Source: an uncultured Flavobacteriales bacterium (lineage in GTDB: Bacteria; Bacteroidota; Bacteroidia; Flavobacteriales; BACL11). From it: a stretch of 14,569 bases of DNA. The stretch is from assembly GCA_913052655.1 (NCBI GenBank), contig CAJXFN010000020.1:1-14569 (forward strand), in the 5' to 3' direction. Positions 8,101 through 14,531 of the stretch are shown piece after piece. The position numbers were made by a program, and so were the translations under genes. Under the pieces are notes generated by a model, which made no database searches, had not been told where the DNA came from, and saw only the letters and a list, made by a program, of their open reading frames with translations. The first letter of the stretch is position 1. Every line of letters begins with the position of its first letter.

Positions 8101-8306
8101 TCTACTCTTGTAGTTATTCCCTGTTCTATCTCTTCAGGAGACGCCCCAGGGTATGCAACATTTATGTAGATTTTATTTGGAGAAAGTTCAGGAAAAAAAG
8201 ATCTCGGCATTATGCTTAAACTTATGATTCCTACAAGTGCTGTCACAAGTATTATAGCATTTGAGTATATTGGATACTTTATAAAATGTGCAATTATTTT
8301 TTTCAT
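5121..8306 (-). CDS. RND efflux transporter, inner-membrane pump subunit (AcrB/HAE-like)
   Basis: Proton-driven RND pump, 1061 residues, of the HAE/AcrB superfamily. About twelve membrane segments in the classical pattern: TM1 (about 14-33), TM2-6 (about 338-484), TM7 (about 533-549), TM8-12 (about 868-1022), with large periplasmic porter loops between TM1-2 and TM7-8. The proton-relay pair D402-D403 is present in TM4 (VVGILVDDGIV). In TM10 the AcrB lysine (K940) position is Asn (GILVNDAVV, N935), a variant common in other RND clades. The N-terminal AYPGASPEEIEQGI (51-64) is family-typical. A charged cytoplasmic tail of about 40 residues follows TM12. The substrate is unknown: drugs, bile-like compounds or endogenous lipids are all possible. 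Its ATG abuts the adaptor stop (TAGATG). Confidence 0.95.
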   Translation of the reverse strand: MKKIIAHFIKYPIYSNAIILVTALVGIISLSIMPRSFFPELSPNKIYINVAYPGASPEEIEQGITTRVEESLNGIEGIEEITSSSSENISQITVKTYAGFNIDEILQEIKNSVDAIYSFPEGAEKPTIQKQKSRGMGGMGNTVGFYALNGPDDLWSLKEKSDQIEKDLLSDDNISQLEVIGYSPIIISIELDENELLRHNLNFDIVSNKIKMSNIDISGGSIKTKKDEIIIRSNNRKNTAEEINKIVIQSNVNGGIVRLEDVASVEMKFSDIPIKSYVNGQRSISFIIKKTPDEDLKKIANSLETYIKKFNSENKDFEILTLFQFSDMLDQRIETLSDNLILGLILVLIVLGFFLSFRLSAWVAFGIPFSFIGMISIGILYGMTINMISLFGMILVVGILVDDGIVIAENIYSHFEKGKSPMKAALDGTMEVVTPVLTSVLTTVFAFSTLLFVGGEMEMMEEMAFSVIAALLFSLIEAFLILPSHLSNKKVFTQEKNTIFSKIKKVVEKFIISLRDKYNILNKKFIMNYRYHVWTPIIFISLVLILLVNGNIRWTFFPSVPFNEVKIEFAYKPGEREFRTQKFLNYCDSIIQDYNKELIERFNDSIITNVSYSIGFTENLGVSGANVGSIRISSKENDLISTIQMTNDLQSRISKDSILQMDKITFGGAQQFGKEVSISLQSENDLELKESVEWLKEKISTINIVKEVLDNGGVGNRELHLKLKEKAYSLGLTELDIYKQIRQGFFGEEAQRLIIGRDEVKIWVQYPEKDRNSIQDLEKIKIKTKLGQLINLNELAEYEYKRGRVKINHIDGTKEIRVDASLFDAEYSGVVNDQIEKDYLQNLSLYFPSVKYKIMGQAERAADSGKRLGIAFLISIILIIITISLNFKSFYQARLILMVIPVGIFSAILGHGIMGKPFSTLSVWGVIALIGILVNDAVVMLDRFNRNLEEGMDIKKAVLAAGNSRFRPIILTTITTFVGLFPLILETSFQSQFLIPMAISVAFGVLFGTILLLFYFPSLILYFNDIRRTRWWLWRGGKIPPTKIEVEPFTKLQKRQIELEE

Positions 8307-9470
8307 CTAAAATTCTACCGGAATAACTTTTGATCCTGTTTTTACATTGACTAGAGGTTCAATTACGACCCTTTCATTATCTTTGATATTGTCTACAATA
8401 ATATCATTATCTTGTTCTGTAATTATATTTATTGACTTAATTTCTAAAAAATTATTTTCGTTTAAAATAAATATTTCATTATTAGAAATTAATGATCTTC
8501 TTGGAATTATACACACGGTCATTTTAGTATAAGTTTCGATTTGTGCATTTAAATACATTCCGTTAAATAAATCTCCATTAATTGATTTTTTTGGAATTTC
8601 AACGAATACGGAAATATTTTGTGTTTCCGGATTTACAAAATTACCAATTCTGCTAACAAATCCATTATACTCAATTTCATTGTCATCTGTTAAAGTGACT
8701 AAATTACCTACGGATATTAATTTTCGATCCTTATTATTAATGTTTAATTCAACTTCTTTTTTACCATCTCTTATAATTTCAATTATTGGTGTTCCTATGT
8801 TTACATTAGTTGAAATATCAATGTAGGACTTTGTAATACTACCATCAAATGGTGCATAAAATTTATATTTTTTCAATCTTTCCTCATCAGATTTTATTGA
8901 TAAAAATTCAGTGATAATTCTTCTTGAGATGATGAAGTTTTTCTCCTTGGTGCTGTTAAATTTTGGTAATTCTGCTATTTTACTCTCGTAAGTTAATGAA
9001 TTGAAATATTTTTCCCATTTTGTATATTCATCTGGATAATCTAATTTAATATCTGCAAGAATTGATGAAATAGTGTTTATATAATTACTTTTTTTTGATT
9101 CAAGTAAAAGCCTAGTATCACTATCTTTGATTTGAAATAGTAAATCCCCTTTGTTAAAGTAATATCCTTTTTTAATTTTTGAATTAGAAAGGATAGTGCC
9201 ATTAACTTCAGAGTTAATAGTTGTGTTATTATAACTTAATACTCTACCTGAACTATTAATTTTAATTTTTGATATTTTATTTTTTACTGTTGTGAAATTA
9301 ACAGTAGGTATTTCTTTTTCAATGTCTATTGATTCTTTATTGTTCTCAGATCTTATTTTTTCCGCATTTTTCACCCCATATGAAATTCCCATATCATAGC
9401 TTACTGAACCAACAATTCCAAATAGAATTAAGATTAATATACTTGAAATGATAATAAGTATTTTTCGCAT
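8307..9470 (-). CDS. RND periplasmic adaptor (HlyD/membrane-fusion family)
   Basis: Periplasmic adaptor linking the RND pump to the TolC-like channel. With ATG 9470 it has 387 residues: an N-terminal signal anchor (MRKILIIISS onward, hydrophobic 4-22), two halves of a lipoyl domain (about 70-116, KGYYFNKGDLLFQIKD; and about 205-232, YAPFDGSITKSYID) separated by an alpha-helical hairpin, a beta-barrel domain (about 238-312, with the NPETQNISVFVEI strand) and a membrane-proximal domain from about 315. An upstream in-frame ATG at 9509 would add 13 residues (MTFNVVILQKNKN), but a promoter-like element falls inside that extension and the signal anchor begins cleanly at the later Met, so I prefer 9470. 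First gene of the efflux operon. Confidence 0.92.
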   Translation of the reverse strand: MRKILIIISSILILILFGIVGSVSYDMGISYGVKNAEKIRSENNKESIDIEKEIPTVNFTTVKNKISKIKINSSGRVLSYNNTTINSEVNGTILSNSKIKKGYYFNKGDLLFQIKDSDTRLLLESKKSNYINTISSILADIKLDYPDEYTKWEKYFNSLTYESKIAELPKFNSTKEKNFIISRRIITEFLSIKSDEERLKKYKFYAPFDGSITKSYIDISTNVNIGTPIIEIIRDGKKEVELNINNKDRKLISVGNLVTLTDDNEIEYNGFVSRIGNFVNPETQNISVFVEIPKKSINGDLFNGMYLNAQIETYTKMTVCIIPRRSLISNNEIFILNENNFLEIKSINIITEQDNDIIVDNIKDNERVVIEPLVNVKTGSKVIPVEF

Positions 9471-9485
9471 ATTTTTATTTTTTTG

Positions 9486-9520
9486 CAAAATTACTACATT
9501 AAAAGTCATTTTGTATCAAA
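9486..9520 (-). promoter_or_regulatory. Putative promoter of the efflux operon
   Basis: Minus-strand TAATTTTG (9493-9486) fits TAnnTTTG exactly, with TTTG (9520-9517) 23 bases upstream, the same spacing as at pyrE. It lies 15 bases before the adaptor ATG at 9470, giving a leader of about 11 bases. Confidence 0.5.
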
Positions 9521-9553
9521 TATTGATTTAAATTTTTAGAGTTACTAATTGAA

Positions 9554-9895
9554 TCAATTCTTTGTTGAACAATTTTCAAAAAAATATCTATTTTTTGAAA
9601 TAATGTCATAAATAAAGTCTTTTATTTTCCTTGGAAAAATGAGGAAAAATAAAAAATACTTTATATTTAATTTTTTAAGAATGAAATAAACAGCTTCACT
9701 TTTAATATAGTAATTATTTTCAGTAAGGGTAATGATTGAGTCTATCTTATGATCTATTGAATATTTTTTTAGAAGTTCAGAAGATTTTTCTGAGTCTCTA
9801 GAAATCCATTCTATTTTATTTTCATAATCTCTTTTTTTTAGAGTATTTGCTGTTTTATTACAAAAATTACAATCTGAGTCAAAAATAACTTTCAT
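9554..9895 (-). CDS. DCC-family thiol-disulfide oxidoreductase (DUF393)
   Basis: Thioredoxin-like protein of 113 residues, the normal length for the DCC family. The signature D-x-x-C-x-x-C is at the N-terminus, in FDSDCNFC (5-12; Cys9 and Cys12). Further family features are the WISRDSEKS stretch (30-38), the SEAVYFILKKL helix (66-76) and the C-terminal YDIISKNRYFF (95-105). There is no signal peptide, so it should be cytoplasmic. The biological role of the family is poorly defined. It ends 83 bases upstream of the adaptor start on the same strand, but a promoter-like element lies between them, so co-transcription is uncertain. It is divergent from the gene for the Cys-rich 846-residue protein; whether that means anything is unclear. 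Confidence 0.85.
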   Translation of the reverse strand: MKVIFDSDCNFCNKTANTLKKRDYENKIEWISRDSEKSSELLKKYSIDHKIDSIITLTENNYYIKSEAVYFILKKLNIKYFLFFLIFPRKIKDFIYDIISKNRYFFENCSTKN

Positions 9896-9948
9896 TTCTA
9901 ATTTTGTTAAAAAAAAAATATTACAATTATTAATATGATAAAGTTACT

Positions 9949-9956
9949 TATATTTG
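9949..9956 (+). promoter_or_regulatory. Putative -7 box for the 846-residue protein gene
   Basis: TATATTTG matches TAnnTTTG exactly, 20 bases upstream of the ATG at 9977. No TTG is seen at a suitable -33 distance; the nearest TTTG (9903-9906) is too far upstream. This is the only promoter-like element found in the 81-base divergent region, which otherwise holds an A-tract (9910-9918) and AT-rich sequence. Confidence 0.35.
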
Positions 9957-9976
9957 TTAAATAAAGAGTTGTTTTT

Positions 9977-12517
9977 ATGAAAAAAAAATTAATTATTTTT
10001 ATATTGTTTCCTGTTGTTTTGTGTTCACAAAACAAATTAATATTTGATTTACAAATTGGTGATTATGATAATATTAAAAAAAATATTCAGAATGTTAATT
10101 CGGAAATTTTACAATTAAAATTATTGATGAAAAACTCTATAATTGAAAAATCAAATTTAATTCAACCTAAAACACCTTTTGAAACTGATGAAGACTATAT
10201 TAAAAGAGTAGTAGAACAAAATTATCTAGGTTCAGTTAATAAAAGTAAATTTGTTTTTTATTTAGAAAAGTTAAATGAATTAAAGGCTAGAAGAACCTAC
10301 TACAAAAATTTTGTTTTTGTTTCCGAAAATTTACAACTAAATTTAATTGATTCTAATTACAACGCTAATGATGGAACTTGGATGGTTGATGGATATTACA
10401 ATCTTTCTGATTTCCAAAATTTAGAAGATACTATAAAAATTAATAATTTCAAGTTAAATATTGATAGGGTTACTGCAAAATATTTATATGAAAACAAAAG
10501 TCAATTAAATTATAAAGGTGTTTTTACCTCTAAATATGGTTCGATAAGGTTAATTGGTTTACAAATTATTCTGTCTAATGATGATTTAAGTTCTGATTTC
10601 TCAGATAGCAGAATTTTAATGACTCATAAATTTGATAACTTTGATGAACAAAAAATTATACTTCCAAGATTCAGCACATCTTCTTTGATAAATTCTCGAG
10701 ATAGTATGATGCGTGAAACAACAATAGAATACTTCGATTCAGAAATAGATGATATAAAGTTTTTAAAGCTAAGTAATCACAATAAAGTTTTAGCCTATGG
10801 TTCAACAAATAGATTATCTTTATTTTTCCTTGATTCAAACAAACATTTTGATTTAATTTTAGCTGAGGAAGTTTCAGTTGAAAAAAGAAAAAGAAGCAAA
10901 TACGACGATAGTATGTATTATTACTCATATATTCAATCAAATATTGATGATTTGAATTTTTCAAGTAACTTTAAGGAAAAAAATAAAAAATCTGTTTTAG
11001 AAATCAAGGATGTTGAATTTTCACCAAATGATTCTTTGCTTATTATATCATTTAATAAGTATGATGTTAAGAGAACAGTGGATAAAGGAATGAATAGAGT
11101 ATTTGACAATCATTATATTTTTTCTTACAATGTTAGAAACAAAGCGTTTCATGAAGTTACAAAAAATATAAATGTATCTGATCGAGATGAATATTTAAAT
11201 ATTACCTTTCCTTTTCAAGAGAATGATAATTTTTATGTGATTAAAAGAGGGTCAGATGAAATTTTAAAATTTAATTTAGTTAACTATAACTCTTTAAGTT
11301 ATAATACTAGTCATCTTCATCCACAGGACTTTATGATAAGTTATGATAATAGTTTTTTGTTAGTTAATGGAGAATATGGTAACGATCTTCTTTTTGATAT
11401 AAATAAAAATTCATATTATAAAAATTATAGTTTGCCGGCTAATTATTACGTTATGTTTCCAAATTACAAGAACTCTTATGAATATGATTTACCATTTGAT
11501 ATAAATTCAAACAAAAATTATGATATTAGATGTCCTAAGTGCACTTACAATTATTTAAAACTTACTGATAAAAATATCTTTGAATGTAATTCTTGTTCAA
11601 ACTTAAAATATGTGTTAATCAATGAAAAATTTTATGAGTATGATAATGCGACATCAAGTTTATCTTTGAATTATAAAGACCTATTTGTCCAAACAGAATG
11701 GAGAGGTTTTAATTTAATTTTTTCTACCGATCATGCTTGTAGATACAAATATGGATATTTAGATAAATGTGGAGACTGTGTTGGTGGTGCTACCGGAAAA
11801 GAACCATGTAAAAAAGACTGCAATGGGATATACGGAGGAAAAGCTTTTCTTGACAATTGCAAGAAATGTGTTGGTGGAGCGACTGGTATTTTACCAAATT
11901 TAGATATTGACTCATGTGGAGTTTGTTTCGGTGACAACAGTTCTTGTAAAGATTGTTTTGGCATAATTAATGGATTAGCCTACATTGATAATTGTGGAGA
12001 TTGTGTTGGTGGAACTACAAATAAAGTTGAATGCATACAAGATTGTTATGGTACCTATGGAGGCACAGCTATTTATGACGAATGTGGAAACTGTGTTTAT
12101 GGAAAATCAATATTGATGCCATGTGAGATTATTTATAAAAAAGATAAAATTATTTCAATATCTCAAGAAAGTATTGACGGACATTTAGTATACAAAGAAA
12201 CTAGATACGACAATGGAATTATTAAATCAAAAGTTTCTTTTAAACAAGATGATAGGTACGAAAAGTACTTTAATCGAAAGGGAGAATTACATGGATTAAT
12301 AAGGTATTTTTATGAAAATGGTCAATTGCAAAGTGAAATTGAATATTTTAATGGGAAGATAAAAGTCAAGACACATTTTAAATTTCATTTAAATGGAGTT
12401 GTTTCACACAAAATCAATATGTATGGTAAGTACGGAATAATTAAAGAATTTGATAGTAATGGTCGAAGAATTGATAGATACAAATGTGATAGATACGGAA
12501 ATAGGATTGATTATTAA
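9977..12517 (+). CDS. Exported mosaic protein: propeller-like, zinc-ribbon-like, CxxC repeats, MORN/YwqK-like end
   Basis: 846 residues, not recognised as a named protein. In order: signal peptide (about 1-18, PVVLCSQNK, poor lipobox so probably signal peptidase I); helical N-terminal part with FETDEDYIKRV (68-78), a motif seen in other Bacteroidota hypothetical proteins; a beta-rich module (about 120-200); a beta-propeller/WD40-like region (about 255-480, with VEFSPNDSLLIIS at 346-358); a zinc-ribbon-like C-x2-C...C-x2-C (Cys 519, 522, 537, 540); a Cys-rich repeat zone (588-716, 18 cysteines, five D-x-C-x-x-C units); and a C-terminal MORN_2/YwqK-like region (about 739-846, e.g. YENGQLQSEIEYFNGKI). 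No T9SS C-terminal domain is apparent. A 9-base gap separates it from the next gene, so they probably form one transcript. Domain calls are by eye; the overall function is unknown. Confidence 0.8.
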   Translation: MKKKLIIFILFPVVLCSQNKLIFDLQIGDYDNIKKNIQNVNSEILQLKLLMKNSIIEKSNLIQPKTPFETDEDYIKRVVEQNYLGSVNKSKFVFYLEKLNELKARRTYYKNFVFVSENLQLNLIDSNYNANDGTWMVDGYYNLSDFQNLEDTIKINNFKLNIDRVTAKYLYENKSQLNYKGVFTSKYGSIRLIGLQIILSNDDLSSDFSDSRILMTHKFDNFDEQKIILPRFSTSSLINSRDSMMRETTIEYFDSEIDDIKFLKLSNHNKVLAYGSTNRLSLFFLDSNKHFDLILAEEVSVEKRKRSKYDDSMYYYSYIQSNIDDLNFSSNFKEKNKKSVLEIKDVEFSPNDSLLIISFNKYDVKRTVDKGMNRVFDNHYIFSYNVRNKAFHEVTKNINVSDRDEYLNITFPFQENDNFYVIKRGSDEILKFNLVNYNSLSYNTSHLHPQDFMISYDNSFLLVNGEYGNDLLFDINKNSYYKNYSLPANYYVMFPNYKNSYEYDLPFDINSNKNYDIRCPKCTYNYLKLTDKNIFECNSCSNLKYVLINEKFYEYDNATSSLSLNYKDLFVQTEWRGFNLIFSTDHACRYKYGYLDKCGDCVGGATGKEPCKKDCNGIYGGKAFLDNCKKCVGGATGILPNLDIDSCGVCFGDNSSCKDCFGIINGLAYIDNCGDCVGGTTNKVECIQDCYGTYGGTAIYDECGNCVYGKSILMPCEIIYKKDKIISISQESIDGHLVYKETRYDNGIIKSKVSFKQDDRYEKYFNRKGELHGLIRYFYENGQLQSEIEYFNGKIKVKTHFKFHLNGVVSHKINMYGKYGIIKEFDSNGRRIDRYKCDRYGNRIDY
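11762..12124 (+). repeat. Intragenic Cys-rich repeats (D-x-C-x-x-C-x-G-G units)
   Basis: Five units begin at protein residues 596, 626, 645, 671 and 701 (spacings 30, 19, 26 and 30). Full units read roughly D-x-C-x-x-C-V-G-G-x-T, then C-x3-D-C-x-G-x-x-G-G-x-A before the next unit. Conservation is visible in DNA: TGTGGAGACTGTGTTGGTGG at 11768 against TGTGGAGATTGTGTTGGTGG at 11993, one difference in 20. The third unit (CGVCFGDNSSC) is the compact form I know from many Bacteroidota surface proteins. Confidence 0.85.
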
Positions 12518-12526
12518 CAATTCACA

Positions 12527-13135
12527 ATGAGTAATATTTTATATTTTATATTAATAGTTACTTTTTTTGTGTCCCCAATCAATGACCCATGTAGTGAATT
12601 TAATTTAGAGGCTAAAAGAAAGATTTCAGAGCTAAAAAATATTTCTTACAAATTAAAAAATCCAGAGTATTTTACTAAAAATGAACTTTTATCAGTAGTG
12701 TTGCCAGAGTATGTAATGTATGACAAGTTCACAAATTATATTGAGAAAGCTTACACTAAATTTACATATAATTTAAATTTTGACGCATGGTACAATACAT
12801 CTATTGGACCTTTTCAGATGACTCCTAATTTTATTAGTAATTGTATAGTGAAATCAGATCCAGGAATAATTGAGGATCCCTTGTTTTTACATGTCTATAT
12901 GAATAATCACAAAGCAATAGTTGAAAATTTTGAATATTTTACTTCAATTAAAATTCAATGGGAGATTTTGAGTCTATTTGAGAGAATATATATAGCTGAG
13001 TCAAATGGAGATATTAATTATCTTAGAAATATTTATCATTCTGGAGATAATTACTCTTATGAATTTTCTAAAATTAATTGTCAAAAGAAAAAATACAAAG
13101 ACTGGTCTGATTATCTCAAATCATATTTAGATTAA
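12527..13135 (+). CDS. Exported protein of unknown function, possibly lysozyme-like
   Basis: 202 residues with a short N-terminal signal sequence (hydrophobic 4-18, ending near SPINDPC). The mature part is mainly helical. Two features stand out: LPEY (59-62, Glu61) and, about 30 residues on, SIGPFQMTPNFI (92-103). Glu followed by S-x-G-x-FQM-x-P recalls the catalytic Glu and the GLMQ(L/V)xP motif of lytic transglycosylases and goose-type lysozymes, and I recall Bacteroidota hypothetical proteins with a similar PE...SIGxFQMKPSF pattern. This is a motif-level inference; activity on peptidoglycan is unproven. Cys22, Cys106 and Cys184 could form a disulfide. The gene follows the 846-residue protein by 9 bases and is probably in the same operon. 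It converges with mnmE. Confidence 0.75.
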   Translation: MSNILYFILIVTFFVSPINDPCSEFNLEAKRKISELKNISYKLKNPEYFTKNELLSVVLPEYVMYDKFTNYIEKAYTKFTYNLNFDAWYNTSIGPFQMTPNFISNCIVKSDPGIIEDPLFLHVYMNNHKAIVENFEYFTSIKIQWEILSLFERIYIAESNGDINYLRNIYHSGDNYSYEFSKINCQKKKYKDWSDYLKSYLD

Positions 13136-13155
13136 TATTTAAAAAAATATTTTTT
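13134..13155. terminator. Possible terminator between the 202-aa gene and mnmE
   Basis: AATATTT (13134-13140), loop AAAA, AAATATT (13145-13151), then TTTT. It starts within the stop codon of the plus-strand gene and sits between two convergent genes. An all-A/T 7-bp stem is weak and could arise by chance in such AT-rich sequence. Confidence 0.3.
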
Positions 13156-13163
13156 AACAAATA

Positions 13164-14519
13164 TCACTTTCCGATACAGAATTTTCCAAAAATGTTCTCG
13201 AGCAAAGTGTCAGTTGTCACTTCTCCAGTAATTGATCCTAAATGGAAAAGTGCTTGTCGAATGTTTGTTGATAGAAAATCACCAGATATACCATCTTCCA
13301 TTCCGTTTATCACACTTTCTATTTCGTCTAAAGTAAGTTGTAACTCTTCAAAATGTCGTATATTAGTTACGATACTTTCATTATCAGATATTGAAGTTGT
13401 ATTTACAAACTTAATTAACCTTTCTTTCAGATTTTCTATTCCTTTTCCGTTTTTTGCAGAGATGGATATAGTTTCTTCACCTATAGATATCTTCGGATTT
13501 AAGTCTGTTTTATTAATAACAACAATTATTTTTTTAGAATGAGTTTCTTTTATTTTTTTTAGTTCCTGAATCTGATTTTCAATTACTTGGGTAGAGTCTA
13601 TTAAAAACAGAATAATTTTGGATTCAAGAGCTTTGTCAAAAGATTTTTTAATTCCTAGATTTTCAATAGTATCTGATGTTTTTCGTATTCCTGCAGTGTC
13701 AATAAATCTAAATTTAAATCCTTCAATATTTAATTCATCTTCTATGGCATCTCTAGTAGTGCCAGCTATGTTTGATACAATTGCTTTTTCTTCATTTAAT
13801 AAGCTGTTTAATAGGGTAGATTTGCCTACGTTAGGAGCTCCTAATATTGCTACAGGTATTCCATTTTTTATTACATTTCCAAGATTGAAAGATTGAATAA
13901 GTTTTTCTAATTCTTTTTTAATTTCAGATAGTAATGTAATAAATTGTTTTCTGTCGGCAAATTCTACATCTTCCTCGGAAAAATCTAATTCTAATTCTAT
14001 TAGGCTAGCAAAATCAATAAGTTTAGTTCTTAAATTTTGTAGTTTTTCTGAAAATCCACCTCTTAGTTGATGCAGTGCTGTTTTATGAGCAGCTTCTGTT
14101 TCCGATTCAATTAAATCTGAAATAGATTCTGCTTGAGATAGGTCTAACTTCCCATTTTTAAAAGCTCTCATACTAAATTCTCCAGCAGTTGCAGTTCTAC
14201 ATCCTTTTTCTATGAGTATTTGCATTATTTTATTTTGAATAAAAGTAGATCCATGGCAGGATATCTCAACACTTTCTTCTCCTGTGAAGGATTTAGAATT
14301 CTTAAATATGCTAACAAGTACTTCATCAATTATTTTTTTGTTCTCAAGAATACTTCCGAAATGTATAGTATGACTATCTGCATTAAGAAGATCTTTACTA
14401 AATACTTCATTGCAAATTGATATTGCTTTCTCCCCAGAAATTCGTATTACTGCAATAGCGGACATACCCCCTCCAGTGGTTATAGCGCATATAGTATCTT
14501 CCAGATTAAAATATTTCAT
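13164..14519 (-). CDS. mnmE: tRNA modification GTPase MnmE
   Basis: Works with MnmG to install the (carboxymethyl)aminomethyl group at C5 of the wobble uridine of several tRNAs, using GTP and a folate one-carbon donor. The 451 residues are full length: N-terminal TrmE folate-binding domain (about 5-120, with ICAITT, GGGMSAIAVIRISG and TAGEFSMRAFKNGKLDL), helical domain, and an inserted Ras-like G domain with G1 GAPNVGKS (227-234), TIAGTTRD for the switch region (250-257 after S249-N250), G3 DTAG (274-277) and G4 NKTD (336-339). It ends with the family-defining CIGK (448-451), whose Cys is the catalytic residue. A TACTTTTG box ends 4 bases before the ATG. Monocistronic as far as the window shows. 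Confidence 0.97.
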   Translation of the reverse strand: MKYFNLEDTICAITTGGGMSAIAVIRISGEKAISICNEVFSKDLLNADSHTIHFGSILENKKIIDEVLVSIFKNSKSFTGEESVEISCHGSTFIQNKIMQILIEKGCRTATAGEFSMRAFKNGKLDLSQAESISDLIESETEAAHKTALHQLRGGFSEKLQNLRTKLIDFASLIELELDFSEEDVEFADRKQFITLLSEIKKELEKLIQSFNLGNVIKNGIPVAILGAPNVGKSTLLNSLLNEEKAIVSNIAGTTRDAIEDELNIEGFKFRFIDTAGIRKTSDTIENLGIKKSFDKALESKIILFLIDSTQVIENQIQELKKIKETHSKKIIVVINKTDLNPKISIGEETISISAKNGKGIENLKERLIKFVNTTSISDNESIVTNIRHFEELQLTLDEIESVINGMEDGISGDFLSTNIRQALFHLGSITGEVTTDTLLENIFGKFCIGK

Positions 14520-14523
14520 TTTG

Positions 14524-14531
14524 CAAAAGTA
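14524..14531 (-). promoter_or_regulatory. Putative -7 box of mnmE
   Basis: Minus-strand TACTTTTG, identical to the pyrE box, ends 4 bases before the mnmE ATG (14519), again suggesting a leaderless transcript. No clear TTG at the -33 position is seen before the window ends at 14569. Confidence 0.4.

Noticed and set aside
9471..9509. Upstream ATG at 9509 giving a 13-residue longer adaptor protein.
   Set aside because: The added residues precede a clean signal anchor and the extension contains a TAnnTTTG promoter element, so the Met at 9470 is the more likely start.
9896..9976. Possible small RNA or riboswitch in the divergent AT-rich gap.
   Set aside because: The stretch is only 81 bases with no stable stem visible; only an A-tract and a possible -7 box could be supported.
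10002..10024. Cys16 in the mosaic protein leader as a lipoprotein attachment site.
   Set aside because: The residues before it (P-V-V-L-C) have Leu at -1, where a lipobox needs Gly, Ala or Ser.
11731..11964. Minus-strand open frame of 77 codons with Pro-rich sequence opposite the Cys repeats.
   Set aside because: It mirrors the repeat structure of the plus-strand gene (the antisense of Gly/Cys codons gives Pro/Thr) and has no independent support.
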